Of a stretch of DNA of 64,000 bases, positions 45,247 to 54,900 are shown piece after piece (positions within the stretch are counted from its first letter, which is position 1; every line of letters begins with the position of its first letter). The translations under genes and the position numbers were made by a program. Origin of the DNA: CAISIP01 sp965278985 (GTDB taxonomy: Bacteria > Pseudomonadota > Gammaproteobacteria > Burkholderiales > Burkholderiaceae_C); NCBI GenBank assembly GCA_965278985.1, contig OZ257131.1, positions 6,076,001-6,140,000 of the forward strand, in the 5' to 3' direction. A model generated the notes under the pieces. The model worked only from the letters and a program-made list of their open reading frames with translations, did no database searches and had not been told where the DNA came from.

Positions 45247-45948
45247 ATGTCAGTCGTTGCCGGTTTGGGCATTTCGGTGCGCATCGCCACCACGGAAGCA
45301 GACTTTGCCGAGGCGCGTGCCATCCGCGCGGCCGCCTATGGCCACCATGACCCGGAACTGGGCGCCCATTTCGGCGCGCCCGAGGCGCTGGACACGGAGG
45401 AGGGATCGGCGGTGTTCATCTGCCGCGACAAGGCCACGGGTGAAGGCGTGGGCACCATGCGCATCCAGACCAACGCCTTCGGCCCGCTGGTGCTGGAGTC
45501 CAGCGTGCAGCTGCCGCCCCGGCTGGCCGAACGTTCCCGCGCGCAGATCTCGCGCCTGGCCATCGTGGCCGGTGCCGATCCGATCGTGAAGCTGGCCCTC
45601 ATGAAGGTCAGCTACCAGTACTGCCTGGCGCTGGGTGTGCGCTGGATGGTGATCGGGGCCCGCAAGCCGGCACTGATCCGCAACTACCTGAGCCTGGGCT
45701 TCCAGGATGTGTTCGAGGGCGGTGAATGGGTGCCGCTGGCCAGTGGTGGGGGCCTGCCGCACCGCATGCTGGCGCTGGACGTGGCGGGGGCCCAGGCCAA
45801 CTGGCTGGCCACGCGCAACCGGCTCTACGGCTTCATGGTCGAAACCCGGCACGCCGACCTGCAGGTGGTGGGCGAGGATGCGGAGGACTCGGCACCCGCG
45901 CCGCTGGCAGAAGATGTGCCGCAATCGGACTACGCCGCACTGGCCTGA
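45247..45948 (+). CDS. GNAT-fold acyltransferase-like protein (FeeM/N-acyl-amino-acid-synthase-like)
   Basis: 233 residues. ISVRIATTEADFAEARAIRAAAYG opens an acyl-transferase fold; GVGTMRIQTNAFGPLVLESSVQLP, SRAQISRLAIVAGADPIVKLALMKVSYQYCLALGVRWMVIGARKPALIRNYLSLGFQDVF matches the catalytic core of N-acyl amino acid synthase and autoinducer-synthase-like proteins. The acyl donor and acceptor are unknown. AAGGGG precedes the ATG. Confidence 0.8.
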   Translation: MSVVAGLGISVRIATTEADFAEARAIRAAAYGHHDPELGAHFGAPEALDTEEGSAVFICRDKATGEGVGTMRIQTNAFGPLVLESSVQLPPRLAERSRAQISRLAIVAGADPIVKLALMKVSYQYCLALGVRWMVIGARKPALIRNYLSLGFQDVFEGGEWVPLASGGGLPHRMLALDVAGAQANWLATRNRLYGFMVETRHADLQVVGEDAEDSAPAPLAEDVPQSDYAALA

Positions 45949-45991
45949 GCCTCCGTCGCGCCGGGCCGACCCCGGCGCGCGCCACCCCATG

Positions 45992-46027
45992 AAAAAACCC
46001 GCCAGGTTCGCACCGGGCGGGTTTTTT
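45992..46027. terminator. Bidirectional terminator between the acyltransferase-like gene and groEL
   Basis: AAAAAACCCGCC and GGCGGGTTTTTT form a 12-bp stem around a 12-nt loop. The A-run and T-run let it end transcription from either side; both flanking genes converge on it. Confidence 0.93.
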
Positions 46028-46077
46028 GTGTGTCGGCACCGGGCAACCCGAAGGTCGCCCGTGGCGGACCGGGCTTC

Positions 46078-47733
46078 TTACATGCCCATGTCGCCCATGC
46101 CACCCATGCCGCCCATGCCGCCAGGCATGCCGCCACCACCGGCAGGAGCGTCGTCCTTCGGTGCCTCGGCCACCATGGCTTCGGTCGTCAGCATCAGCGA
46201 TGCGACCGACGCTGCGTTCTGCAGTGCGGTGCGGGTCACCTTGGTCGGGTCCAGGATACCCATTTCGATCATGTCGCCGTAGGTGTCGTTGGCGGCGTTG
46301 AAGCCGTAGTTGCCCTTGCCACCCAGCACGGCGTTCACGACGACGGAGGCTTCGCCACCGGCGTTGTAGACGATCTCGCGCAGGGGCGCTTCGATGGCCT
46401 TGAGCACCAGCTTGATGCCGGCGTCCTGATCGGGGTTGTCACCCTTGATCTCGCCAGCAGCTTGCTTGGCGCGCAGCAGGGCCACGCCACCACCGGCCAC
46501 GATGCCTTCTTCGACGGCGGCACGGGTTGCGTGCAGCGCATCTTCGACGCGGGCCTTCTTTTCCTTCATTTCGACTTCGGTGGCGGCGCCGACCTTGATC
46601 AGTGCCACACCGCCGGCCAGCTTGGCCACGCGCTCTTGCAGCTTTTCACGGTCGTAGTCGCTGGTCGCTTCTTCGATCTGCACGCGGATCTGCTTCACGC
46701 GGGCTTCGATGTCGGCAGCGGCACCGGCGCCGTCGATCAGCGTGGTGTTTTCCTTGCCCACTTCGACGCGCTTGGCTTGGCCGAGGTCGGCCAGCGTGAC
46801 CTTCTCCAGCGTCAGGCCCACTTCTTCCGCGATGACCTTGCCGCCCGTCAGGATGGCGATGTCTTCCAGCATGGCCTTGCGGCGGTCGCCGAAGCCAGGT
46901 GCCTTGACGGCCACGACCTTCAGGATGCCGCGGATGGTGTTGACCACCAGCGTTGCCAGGGCTTCGCCTTCGACGTCTTCCGAGATGATCAGCAGGGGAC
47001 GGCCGCTCTTGGCGACTTGCTCCAACGTGGGCAGCAGGTCACGGATGTTGCTGATCTTCTTGTCGAACAGCAGCACGAAGGGGTTGTCCAGAATCGCGGA
47101 TTGCTTTTCGGGGTTGTTGATGAAGTAGGGCGACAGGTAGCCACGGTCGAACTGCATGCCTTCGACGATGTCGAGTTCGTTGTCCAGGCTCTTGCCGTCT
47201 TCGACGGTGATCACGCCTTCCTTGCCGACCTTGTCCATCGCGTCAGCGATGATCTTGCCGATGGATTCGTCGCTGTTGGCCGAGATGGAGCCGACTTGCG
47301 CGATTTCCTTGGAGGTGGTGGTGGCCTTGGAGGCCTTCTTCAGCTGCTCGACCAGGGCCGTCACGGCCTTGTCGATGCCGCGCTTCAGGTCCATGGGGTT
47401 CATGCCGGCGGCAACGTACTTCATGCCTTCGCGCACGATGGCCTGGGCCAGGACCGTGGCGGTCGTGGTGCCGTCGCCAGCGTTGTCAGAGGTCTTGGAA
47501 GCAACTTCCTTGACCATCTGGGCGCCCATGTTCTGCAGCTTGTCCTTCAGCTCGATTTCCTTGGCCACGGACACGCCGTCCTTGGTCACGGTGGGGGCGC
47601 CGAAGGAGCGCTCCAAGACCACGTTGCGGCCCTTGGGGCCCAGGGTGACCTTGACCGCGTTGGCCAGGATGTTCACGCCTTCGACCATGCGGGCACGTGC
47701 CTCGCCGCCGAAAATTACGTCTTTGGATGCCAT
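46078..47733 (-). CDS. groL: Chaperonin GroEL
   Basis: 551 residues. KVTLGPKGRNVVLERSFGAPTVTKDGVSVAKEIEL, DGTTTATVLAQAIV (ATPase site), AVKAPGFGDRRKAMLEDIAILTGG, and the flexible GGMPGGMGGMGGMGDMGM tail. Forms the 14-mer chamber that folds proteins with GroES and ATP. Follows groES by 42 bp and ends at the bidirectional terminator. Confidence 0.98.
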   Translation of the reverse strand: MASKDVIFGGEARARMVEGVNILANAVKVTLGPKGRNVVLERSFGAPTVTKDGVSVAKEIELKDKLQNMGAQMVKEVASKTSDNAGDGTTTATVLAQAIVREGMKYVAAGMNPMDLKRGIDKAVTALVEQLKKASKATTTSKEIAQVGSISANSDESIGKIIADAMDKVGKEGVITVEDGKSLDNELDIVEGMQFDRGYLSPYFINNPEKQSAILDNPFVLLFDKKISNIRDLLPTLEQVAKSGRPLLIISEDVEGEALATLVVNTIRGILKVVAVKAPGFGDRRKAMLEDIAILTGGKVIAEEVGLTLEKVTLADLGQAKRVEVGKENTTLIDGAGAAADIEARVKQIRVQIEEATSDYDREKLQERVAKLAGGVALIKVGAATEVEMKEKKARVEDALHATRAAVEEGIVAGGGVALLRAKQAAGEIKGDNPDQDAGIKLVLKAIEAPLREIVYNAGGEASVVVNAVLGGKGNYGFNAANDTYGDMIEMGILDPTKVTRTALQNAASVASLMLTTEAMVAEAPKDDAPAGGGGMPGGMGGMGGMGDMGM

Positions 47734-47775
47734 GTTGTGTTCTCCGAGAAATTCAGTGGATGCGGGAAGTGATGC

Positions 47776-48069
47776 TTACTTGGAGTCAACGACCGCGAAC
47801 AGGTCGTCTTCCTTCATCACCAGCAGTTCGTCGCCGTCGACCTTGACGGTCTGGCCAGAGTACTTGCCGAACAGGACGCGGTCGCCGACCTTGACGGCCA
47901 TGGCGCCCAGTTCACCCTTGTCGTTCTTCTTGCCCGGGCCGACGGCGAGAACTTCACCCTGGTCCGGCTTTTCGGCAGCGCTGTCGGGGATCACGATGCC
48001 CGAGGCGGTCTTGGTTTCGTTTTCCACGCGTTTGACGATCACACGGTCGTGCAGGGGGCGAAGTTTCAT
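47776..48069 (-). CDS. groS: Co-chaperonin GroES
   Basis: 97 residues: KLRPLHDRVIVKRVENETKTASGIVIPDSAAEKPDQGEVLAVGPG, mobile loop included, and LFGKYSGQTVKVDGDELLVMKEDDLFAVV. Caps GroEL. First gene of the operon, preceded by CIRCE and a heat-shock-like promoter. Confidence 0.98.
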   Translation of the reverse strand: MKLRPLHDRVIVKRVENETKTASGIVIPDSAAEKPDQGEVLAVGPGKKNDKGELGAMAVKVGDRVLFGKYSGQTVKVDGDELLVMKEDDLFAVVDSK

Positions 48070-48159
48070 AGGGTGCTCCTAATGTCAGAACAGGGTTGGG
48101 TTCGAAATGGCACCGATCTGTGTCAGCCGGCGCGCATTTGCTGGGCACGAGGAGAGGTG

Positions 48160-48186
48160 CTAGCACTCATCTCCTGCGAGTGCTAA
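48160..48186. promoter_or_regulatory. CIRCE element (HrcA operator)
   Basis: Read on the minus strand: TTAGCACTC, nine bases, GAGTGCTAG. Only the last base differs from a perfect TTAGCACTC-N9-GAGTGCTAA CIRCE. It lies just after the -10 of the groES promoter, where HrcA would block initiation. Confidence 0.95.
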
Positions 48187-48213
48187 TGATACGGGCTTTT
48201 GTGGCGGTTTCAA
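48186..48213 (-). promoter_or_regulatory. groES promoter, sigma-70 with overlapping sigma-32-like elements
   Basis: TTGAAA (48213-48208), 16 bp, TATCAT (48191-48186). The same stretch reads CTTGAAA then, after 12 bp, CCCGTAT, resembling the heat-shock sigma-32 consensus. Dual control by sigma-32 and HrcA is therefore likely. Confidence 0.75.
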
Positions 48214-48272
48214 GACGGAGGCTGAAAATCCGTGTATTCAGCTGCCCAATTTGCTGGTGCCGATCTCCGGAT

Positions 48273-50807
48273 TCAGTGCTGTCGCCAGTCGAGCAGCCCG
48301 TCGCGCTCCAGCGTCGCGGAGAGGGCCCGCTCCAGACGCAGGCCCGCCAACAGGTCCTGCTCGCTGGTGTCGTAGTTCATGGTGGCCAACTCGGCCGCGC
48401 CATCGGCCGTGCCGTGCAGCCGCCCCACCGCGGTCGCCAGGTCGGCAGTCTCCTGGGGTTTCAGGCGCGTGAACATCTGGCGAAGGTCCGGCAGCCGGGC
48501 CATGAAGGCATCGTCATCCCAGCCGCAAACGAGGCCGTCGAAGTGGCCCAACAGCATGGGCAGGCGCAGCAAAAGCCCGGGAGAAGCGGCCATCAGGCCG
48601 TTGAGGAAGCGCATCGCGCTGTGCGCATCGGCGCCGGGCCCGAAGCGCTGCGCCACCACGCCGGCAAGCTCCGACTCGCCCCAGCGCCCCGCCAGGAACA
48701 GCAACGCTGCCGACGCGCCACACACGCCCGGTGCCACGTCCACCTGGGAGGCGAAGCGCGCGAGCTGTTCGTGCAGCGGCTCCAGGTCGATGGCGGGAGC
48801 GTCGGTATCCGTGTGGGGCGTCTGGAGCATGTGGCCAAGCTCGCGCAGCAACAGCAGGCGCGCGACGGCGTCGGCCTCGGCAGCGGCGTCGCAGCTGGCC
48901 AGGTCGGGCAGCAGAAACAGGGCCGCGGGCCAGACGCGCGCGAGCAGCGCGCGCACTTGCGGGTGCTGTTGCAGGCCCAGCGGCTCGCGTGCCCGCCACA
49001 GCGTGACCAGGCGGTGGCCGCAGTCCACCACCGAGGCCAGGTCGGCGTCCTCGTCGAGGTGCGCGGCAAGCATCTGCAGCAACTGCGGCAGGCGCTGGTG
49101 CAGGCCGATCAGGCAGGCGCGCTGCAGAAGCATGACGGCGGCCTTGGCACTGCGGCTGCGGCCTTCCTCGGCCAATGCCCGTTCCTCCCGCTGCAGCCTG
49201 GCCAGGCAGACCCCCTCAACGCTCGCGCCTTCGGTCGCCAGCCCGATCAGCTTCGCTTCGACCAGCGGCGACCACGCCACGCGCCACTCCTCGATCAGCA
49301 GGTGCAAGCGCGTGCCGCCGATGAAGTCCGGGCCGGACACCCATGCGGCAACGCCAGCGTCGAGGTACGACATGGCATGGAAGAAGCGGCTGCGCTCCCG
49401 GTGCGTGGGCTTGCGGTACAGATCCAGGTGGGCGGTGCGCGGCGTGCTGTCGTCCATCCGCACGCCGGCGGCGCGGGCGCGGCGGCGCGCGTCTTCGACC
49501 AGCGGTGGCGAGCCAGCCGACGGCGGAACGTCGCCGATGCGCGCACCGCCCAGGAAGCGCCGCAGGTCGGCCGTGAAGCCCCGCGTGCCCTCGTCGATGG
49601 CGGTCTTGATGAAGCAGGACCGGATCGCGTCCAGCACATCCTGGCGCCCCGGTCCGGTGTTGCCTCGCAGCGCTGCCAGTCGCACGGCCTGCAGGGCCGC
49701 AGCCTGGACCAAGGCGGTGGACGCCGCATCGCCATGGTCCTGCTCGCGCATCTGCCCGGCGAAGCCGGACAGCGCATCCAGCGCCACGGCCGTGAACGGG
49801 TCGGCCTGCGCCCCTTCGAGTGCCGTGCCCGTGAGCCGTTCCCAGATGCGCTGGTAGTAGCCCGGCGACGGCATGCCCGATGCATAACCATTCAATGCGT
49901 CCAGCCTCTCGAAGCTGTAGCGGATCAGCCAGGCGCCGTCTTCCGCCGAAGCCTTGGCGCTGGCGGGTGCCGCCTCGGCGGTCTGCCAGGTGGCCACCAG
50001 TTCGGGCGTGTGGAAGCCGCCGGTCACCACGACCAGCGGCCCCTGCACGCGGGCGCGCGAGCGCCGCACGTGCGCGGCCATGTGGCGCTCCCGCGCGAGG
50101 CTGCCTTCCGCCTCCAGCACCTCGGACTCGTAGTCGAACCGGGCCGCGGCGCACCAGCCCAGCACATCGCTGAAGAAGCCGCGCCAGTCGTGGCGCTCCG
50201 GCGCGCCGCGCAGTTCGAAGAGCCTGTCCCACAGCTCGTGGTGGTCGACGCAGCCGAGCCGCGCCGCCATGGCGCCCAGGTAGCGGCTGTGCGCGAAGTG
50301 GCGCTCCTCCAGCAGGCTGCGCACGGCCTCGGCCGGCCCATCCCCCGCCGCGTCGGGCCCGGCATGCCAGGCCTTGTGGCGCCAGGGCAGGTCGATGAAG
50401 GCGACCTGGGCGCCGACTGCGGCGCCCTCGCGGGCAGCGATCCATTCCGGGCTGTAGTCGCAAAACGGATAGAACGCGGAGCGCGTCTCGGGCTCTGGTG
50501 CCACGCCGGCATCGTCGTCTGGCACGCGCGCCGCCTCGCGCCTGGATTGGCACAGCAGCGCCACCGGCGCACGCGTGTCGGCGTGCTGCAGCAGCGGCAG
50601 CAGGTGGTCGAGATCGTCCGGCCCTTCGATAAGGACGGCCGCCGGGCGCAGCGCGCGCAGCATCTCGCGCAGCGCGAGCGCGCACGCCGGGCTGTGGTGG
50701 CGCACGGGCGCGAAATAGACGCCTTGCCCGGTATCGAACAGGCGCGCCTGCGCCTGCCGCAACGCGTCCGCGCGCTGCGCTCCGGCGTCAGGCGCGTCTA
50801 TTCCCAC
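48273..50807 (-). CDS. DUF5682 family protein (YehM-like)
   Basis: 844 residues from GTG 50807, which overlaps the MoxR stop by 10 bp. VYFAPVRHHSPACALALREMLRALRPAAVLIEGPDDLDHLLPLL opens the family; FCDYSPEWIAAREG, FIDLPWR, LVVVTGGFHTPELV follow; the second half is alpha-helical. The start resembles EreA/ChaN-like or TraB-like folds with an early histidine pair, but no activity is known. Last gene of the five-gene MoxR operon; E. coli YehM is the counterpart beside YehL. Confidence 0.85.
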   Translation of the reverse strand: MGIDAPDAGAQRADALRQAQARLFDTGQGVYFAPVRHHSPACALALREMLRALRPAAVLIEGPDDLDHLLPLLQHADTRAPVALLCQSRREAARVPDDDAGVAPEPETRSAFYPFCDYSPEWIAAREGAAVGAQVAFIDLPWRHKAWHAGPDAAGDGPAEAVRSLLEERHFAHSRYLGAMAARLGCVDHHELWDRLFELRGAPERHDWRGFFSDVLGWCAAARFDYESEVLEAEGSLARERHMAAHVRRSRARVQGPLVVVTGGFHTPELVATWQTAEAAPASAKASAEDGAWLIRYSFERLDALNGYASGMPSPGYYQRIWERLTGTALEGAQADPFTAVALDALSGFAGQMREQDHGDAASTALVQAAALQAVRLAALRGNTGPGRQDVLDAIRSCFIKTAIDEGTRGFTADLRRFLGGARIGDVPPSAGSPPLVEDARRRARAAGVRMDDSTPRTAHLDLYRKPTHRERSRFFHAMSYLDAGVAAWVSGPDFIGGTRLHLLIEEWRVAWSPLVEAKLIGLATEGASVEGVCLARLQREERALAEEGRSRSAKAAVMLLQRACLIGLHQRLPQLLQMLAAHLDEDADLASVVDCGHRLVTLWRAREPLGLQQHPQVRALLARVWPAALFLLPDLASCDAAAEADAVARLLLLRELGHMLQTPHTDTDAPAIDLEPLHEQLARFASQVDVAPGVCGASAALLFLAGRWGESELAGVVAQRFGPGADAHSAMRFLNGLMAASPGLLLRLPMLLGHFDGLVCGWDDDAFMARLPDLRQMFTRLKPQETADLATAVGRLHGTADGAAELATMNYDTSEQDLLAGLRLERALSATLERDGLLDWRQH

Positions 50808-51928
50808 AGGCCGCGCGCCGCGTCGTGGAAGGCCTTCCAGAGCGCGTCCCTCTTGCCGCGCTCGCGCACCACGGTGTCGAAGTAGTGCCGCACGCGGCGC
50901 GCGTCGTCCTGGCCATCCTTGAGCATCACGCCCTGCAGCTGGCCGGCGATCTCGCGCACCGTCAGGCGCCCGCCGTTGAAGTGGCGCGCCTGCAATGCGG
51001 CGGCATAGGCCACGTTGACGGCTTCGGCGGTGGACATCACCGTGCCCAGCCCCTTGATCGCCGCGCCATCCTGCGTCTGGCCGGAACGCAGCTCCTGGAA
51101 GGTCGTGACCAGCAGGCCGATGACGTCGCGCGGCACCTCCACCGGTGCCTCGTCGCCGGCAAGTTCCTGCTGCAGCTGCCGCAGCACCAGCTCGACCTCG
51201 AACTTCGGATCGCGGATGGGCCGCACGGTCTCGAAGTTGAAGCGCCGCTTCAGCGCCGACGACATCTCGTGGACGCCGCGGTCACGCAGGTTCGCCGTGG
51301 CGATGATGTTGAAGCCACGCCGCGCCTGCAGCCGCCCGTCCTCGCTGCCGTCGCGCGCCAGCTCGGGGACCATCAGCTGCTTTTCGCTCATCAACGAGAT
51401 CAGCACGTCCTGGATTTCGGGCGGGCAGCGGGTCACCTCCTCGAAGCGCACGATGCGGCCGGACGCCATCGCCTGGTAGACCGGCGAGGGCACCAGCGCA
51501 CGCTGGCTCGGCCCCTCGGCCAGCAGCAGCGCGTAGTTCCAGCTGTATTTCAGGTGGTCCTCCGTGGTGCCGGCGGTGCCTTGCACGGTCAGGCCCGAGT
51601 CACCGGTGATCCCCGCAGCGAGCAACTCGGACAGCATCGACTTGGCCGTGCCCGGCTCGCCCACGAGCATCAGGCCCTGGTGGCCCATCAGCGTGACGAT
51701 GGCCCGGTCCACCAGCGGGTCGTCGCCGTAGAACTTGCGCGACACCTGCAGCTGGTCGTCGCCCAGGATGAAGCTGCGCACCGCGCGCGGCGACAGCTTC
51801 CAGCCCGGCGGCTTCGCGTCCTTGTCCGCGGCAGCCAGGCGCGCCAGCTCGTCGGCGTAGCGCTGCTCGGGCGGCAAGCGCACCTGGTCGCGAGGGTTCA
51901 TCGGTGTTGCGTTCATCGTGTTCACCAT
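50798..51928 (-). CDS. MoxR-type AAA+ ATPase (YehL subfamily)
   Basis: 376 residues from ATG 51928 (ATG 51916 also possible). Walker A GEPGTAKS (90-97), Walker B IVRFEEVTRCP (E163, E164; Glu-Glu instead of Asp-Glu), sensor 1 FNIIATANLRDRG, arginine finger region SSALKRRFNFE. MoxR ATPases act as chaperones that load or remodel vWA partner complexes. Overlaps the DUF4132 gene by 7 bp and DUF5682 by 10 bp. Works most likely with the vWA protein at the head of this operon. Confidence 0.9.
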   Translation of the reverse strand: MVNTMNATPMNPRDQVRLPPEQRYADELARLAAADKDAKPPGWKLSPRAVRSFILGDDQLQVSRKFYGDDPLVDRAIVTLMGHQGLMLVGEPGTAKSMLSELLAAGITGDSGLTVQGTAGTTEDHLKYSWNYALLLAEGPSQRALVPSPVYQAMASGRIVRFEEVTRCPPEIQDVLISLMSEKQLMVPELARDGSEDGRLQARRGFNIIATANLRDRGVHEMSSALKRRFNFETVRPIRDPKFEVELVLRQLQQELAGDEAPVEVPRDVIGLLVTTFQELRSGQTQDGAAIKGLGTVMSTAEAVNVAYAAALQARHFNGGRLTVREIAGQLQGVMLKDGQDDARRVRHYFDTVVRERGKRDALWKAFHDAARGLWE

Positions 51929-54900
51929 GGCATCTTCTTTTCCCAATCGGGGTCGAATCCTGCGCAGGCGTTGGCCACCGCCAGGTAGTCGGCGTAGGCC
52001 TCGGCCAGCAGCACCGGGGGCACGCTGGCCAGCGGCAACTGGTTCTCCCCCCAGGTCTTCACGTGCGTGTTCTCGAAGGCCAGCGTCTTCAGCGCTGCCG
52101 GCACGTTCTCCTCGGGCAGCGTGTTGCCGGAGAACTCGAGCACCACCCGCACGCCCGCGCTCGAGAACTCCTTCGTGTACTGCGAGAAGAAGCCACCATC
52201 CTCGGCCTGCGCGCGCTGGTAGCCCAGCTTGGTGAAGTGGCCGCGCAGCGTGAAGGTGTCGCTGATCCAGCCCTGGCGATCGGCGATGACGTCGACGTCC
52301 TTGCCGGCCGCATCCTTGAACGCGATGGCCGGGGGCATGCGGTTCATCTGCGGGAACAGCGGCGCCAGCTTGTAGTCCTTGAAGTGCTGCAGCCAGGCGG
52401 CGGCCGTGGCCGGGTCGACCAGCGAGGCGTGGCCCAGGCGCAGCCGGCTGTCGGCCGCCAGTTCGACCTCGTCGTCCTGCAGGTCGAGCAGGCTGCCGTC
52501 CTCGGTGGGGCGGAAGCTGCGCAGCGTGTTGCCCGCGGCGTCCACCTCCAGCCACACCAGGCGCTGGATCAACCGGCCCGCCACCGGATGGGCGTGCAGG
52601 TACTCGCGCCACTCCGCCTGCGGCCAGTGGCGGCCGGTGCACATGGCTTCGAACAGGCGCGCCGTCTGCAGGTCGATCACTTGCTTGAGCTCCTTCTTGT
52701 GCGTCGCGAACTGCGACTTGACTTCCTTGACCAGCGCCGGGTCGTCCGTCTGGCGTGGCTCCGGCAAGGCCTTGACGACCTTGCCGTCCGGGTTGCGCAG
52801 CTCGGGTTTCATCGCCGCGTCCAGCACCACGGTGAACACACGGTCGCCGTACTGCAGCGACAGCGTGCCGGTGTCGTCCAGGCCCGCGGTGGGGATGGTG
52901 CGGTCGGCCAGCTGGTCCGCCGTCCAGCCGTTGCGCTCGGCGATCTGCTGCACCAGCGCGCGTGCCTTCTCCTGCACGGAGGCCGTGCGGTACCGGCGCG
53001 ACAGGCCCAGCAGCAACTGGATGACGATGGGATCGTTGCCACCGGCCAGCGCTTCCAGCATCGCTTCGATCTGCGACCGCCTCGGGTAGTGGTCGCGCAT
53101 GTATTGCTGCAGCAGCGTGACGGCCTCGTGGGCGGGCGTGTGCGCCGCCAGCGCGAGCACGCCCTTCTCACCGATGGCGCTGCCCAGGTACTCGGCCATC
53201 TTCGCGCGGCGGCATTCCTCGAACACCTGCTCCTGCGACTTGTGGTAATCGTCCTCGAAGTAGGGCTTGTACTCCGGCTTGGCCGACTGCCATCGCTGCT
53301 GGTAGCCCTGCCAGCGCCGCAGGGCCGTCGCCTGCGCGTAGGCCGTGCCCTCTTCCAGCGAGGGATGCGCGGTGTCGCGTGCGATGAACTGGCGCAGCAC
53401 CGCACTGCCCAGCGCCTTGCGGCTGGCGGCGTCGAGCAGCCCGAGGTAGCGCGTGAGCAACGCGTTGCCGCCCGGCTCCTTCAGCTTGCAGGCCAGCACG
53501 GTCCACCACTGGACGATGTCGGGCGCGACCGCCGCGCCGTCGGTCCAGCGGCAGGCCGGCAGGGCGGCAAAGGAGAACCATGCCAGGCCGGCGGGCGGCT
53601 TGGCCTTCAGGCCCTTGCGCGCCTCGGCGAGCAGGATGGCGGGCGCCAGCCGCGGCGAGATGTCGTCGCCCAGGCCCTCCAGCGCTGTGAGGAACGCCGC
53701 GCGTACCGTCTCGCGGCTCTCCTTCTCGAGCGCCTTGTCCAACGCGGCGATGGCCGGCTTGTGCTGCAGCGCGGCGAGCCATTGGGCCGCCTCGATCCGC
53801 ATCTCGCTCTTGGAGTGCGACAACGACGCGATGACCCGTTCGCCGATGTCCGGCAACGCAGCCAGCGCCTTCTGCGCGGCCGGCCGGTAGGTCTTGCCCT
53901 CGCCCAGCGCGATCTCCATGACGCGCGCCAGCCAACGGGCCTGCACGACGGGGAAGGTGGCGAGGGTCGCCAGCGTCGCGCCCAGCTCCGGGGCGAAGCG
54001 ACGGCGTTCCTCCGACGGTGCGGCGGCCACCAGCCCGAGGCCCTCGTCGATGTACTTCGGATGCTCCGCGAAGAAGGGCCAGACACGATCGGCCGGCAGC
54101 ACGGCAACGGCGTTGGGCGTGGACCAGTAGCTGCACAGCGCCGTACGCGCGACGTTGTCGATGGGCAGCCCCGCGCGTTGGAACACGTCGGCCAGCGCCC
54201 GCAGGTCGACGCTGCCTGCCGCTTGGCGGCCCAGCCATTGTTGGAAACCGTCGTTCTGCCAGAAGCTCTGCGACGGGCGCGCGATGGCGAGCCAGCGCAG
54301 CAGGTGCGTCGGGCCGAAACCCGGGCTGAGCTGTACCCGGTTGCCATGCAGCACGCATGCGGCCACCTCGTCGACCTGGGCGCGCTGGCGCTCCTTCGCG
54401 CTGGCCGTGCCGTTGAGCACCTGGAGAAGGATGCGCATGTCATCGTCCTTCACATCCTTGGCCCGCTTGTAGTGCGACTGGCGCCACGTGTACTTATTCT
54501 TGCCGGCCTTGTTGTCCTCGATCTCTTCCAGTGCGTTGGCCTGGGCGCGCTCCAGCAGTTCGCGCCGGTTGGCCAGCAGGACCTGCAGCGTGGCCTCTCC
54601 CAGCGGCGTATCCGGAAAGGGCTCCCAGGCGGGCGGTGCCGGCAGATCCTGCGTGGCTGCGGTGTCTGCTGCGTCCAGGCGGGTCAGCGCGGCGCGGATG
54701 GCCTGCTGCACCGGCTTGCTGGTCTCCGTGCCCAGCGCGGCATCCAGCGCCGCACGCCCCGCCGTGTCCGGCAGCCGCGCCAGCAGGTCGGCGGCCTGCG
54801 CGCGCTGCGTGCTGTCGCCTTCGGACAGCAGGGCGACCAGCAAGGCCAGCCGTTGCGGCAGCGCAATGGCATCGAGGTGCGGCACCGCCTCGGTTCGCAC

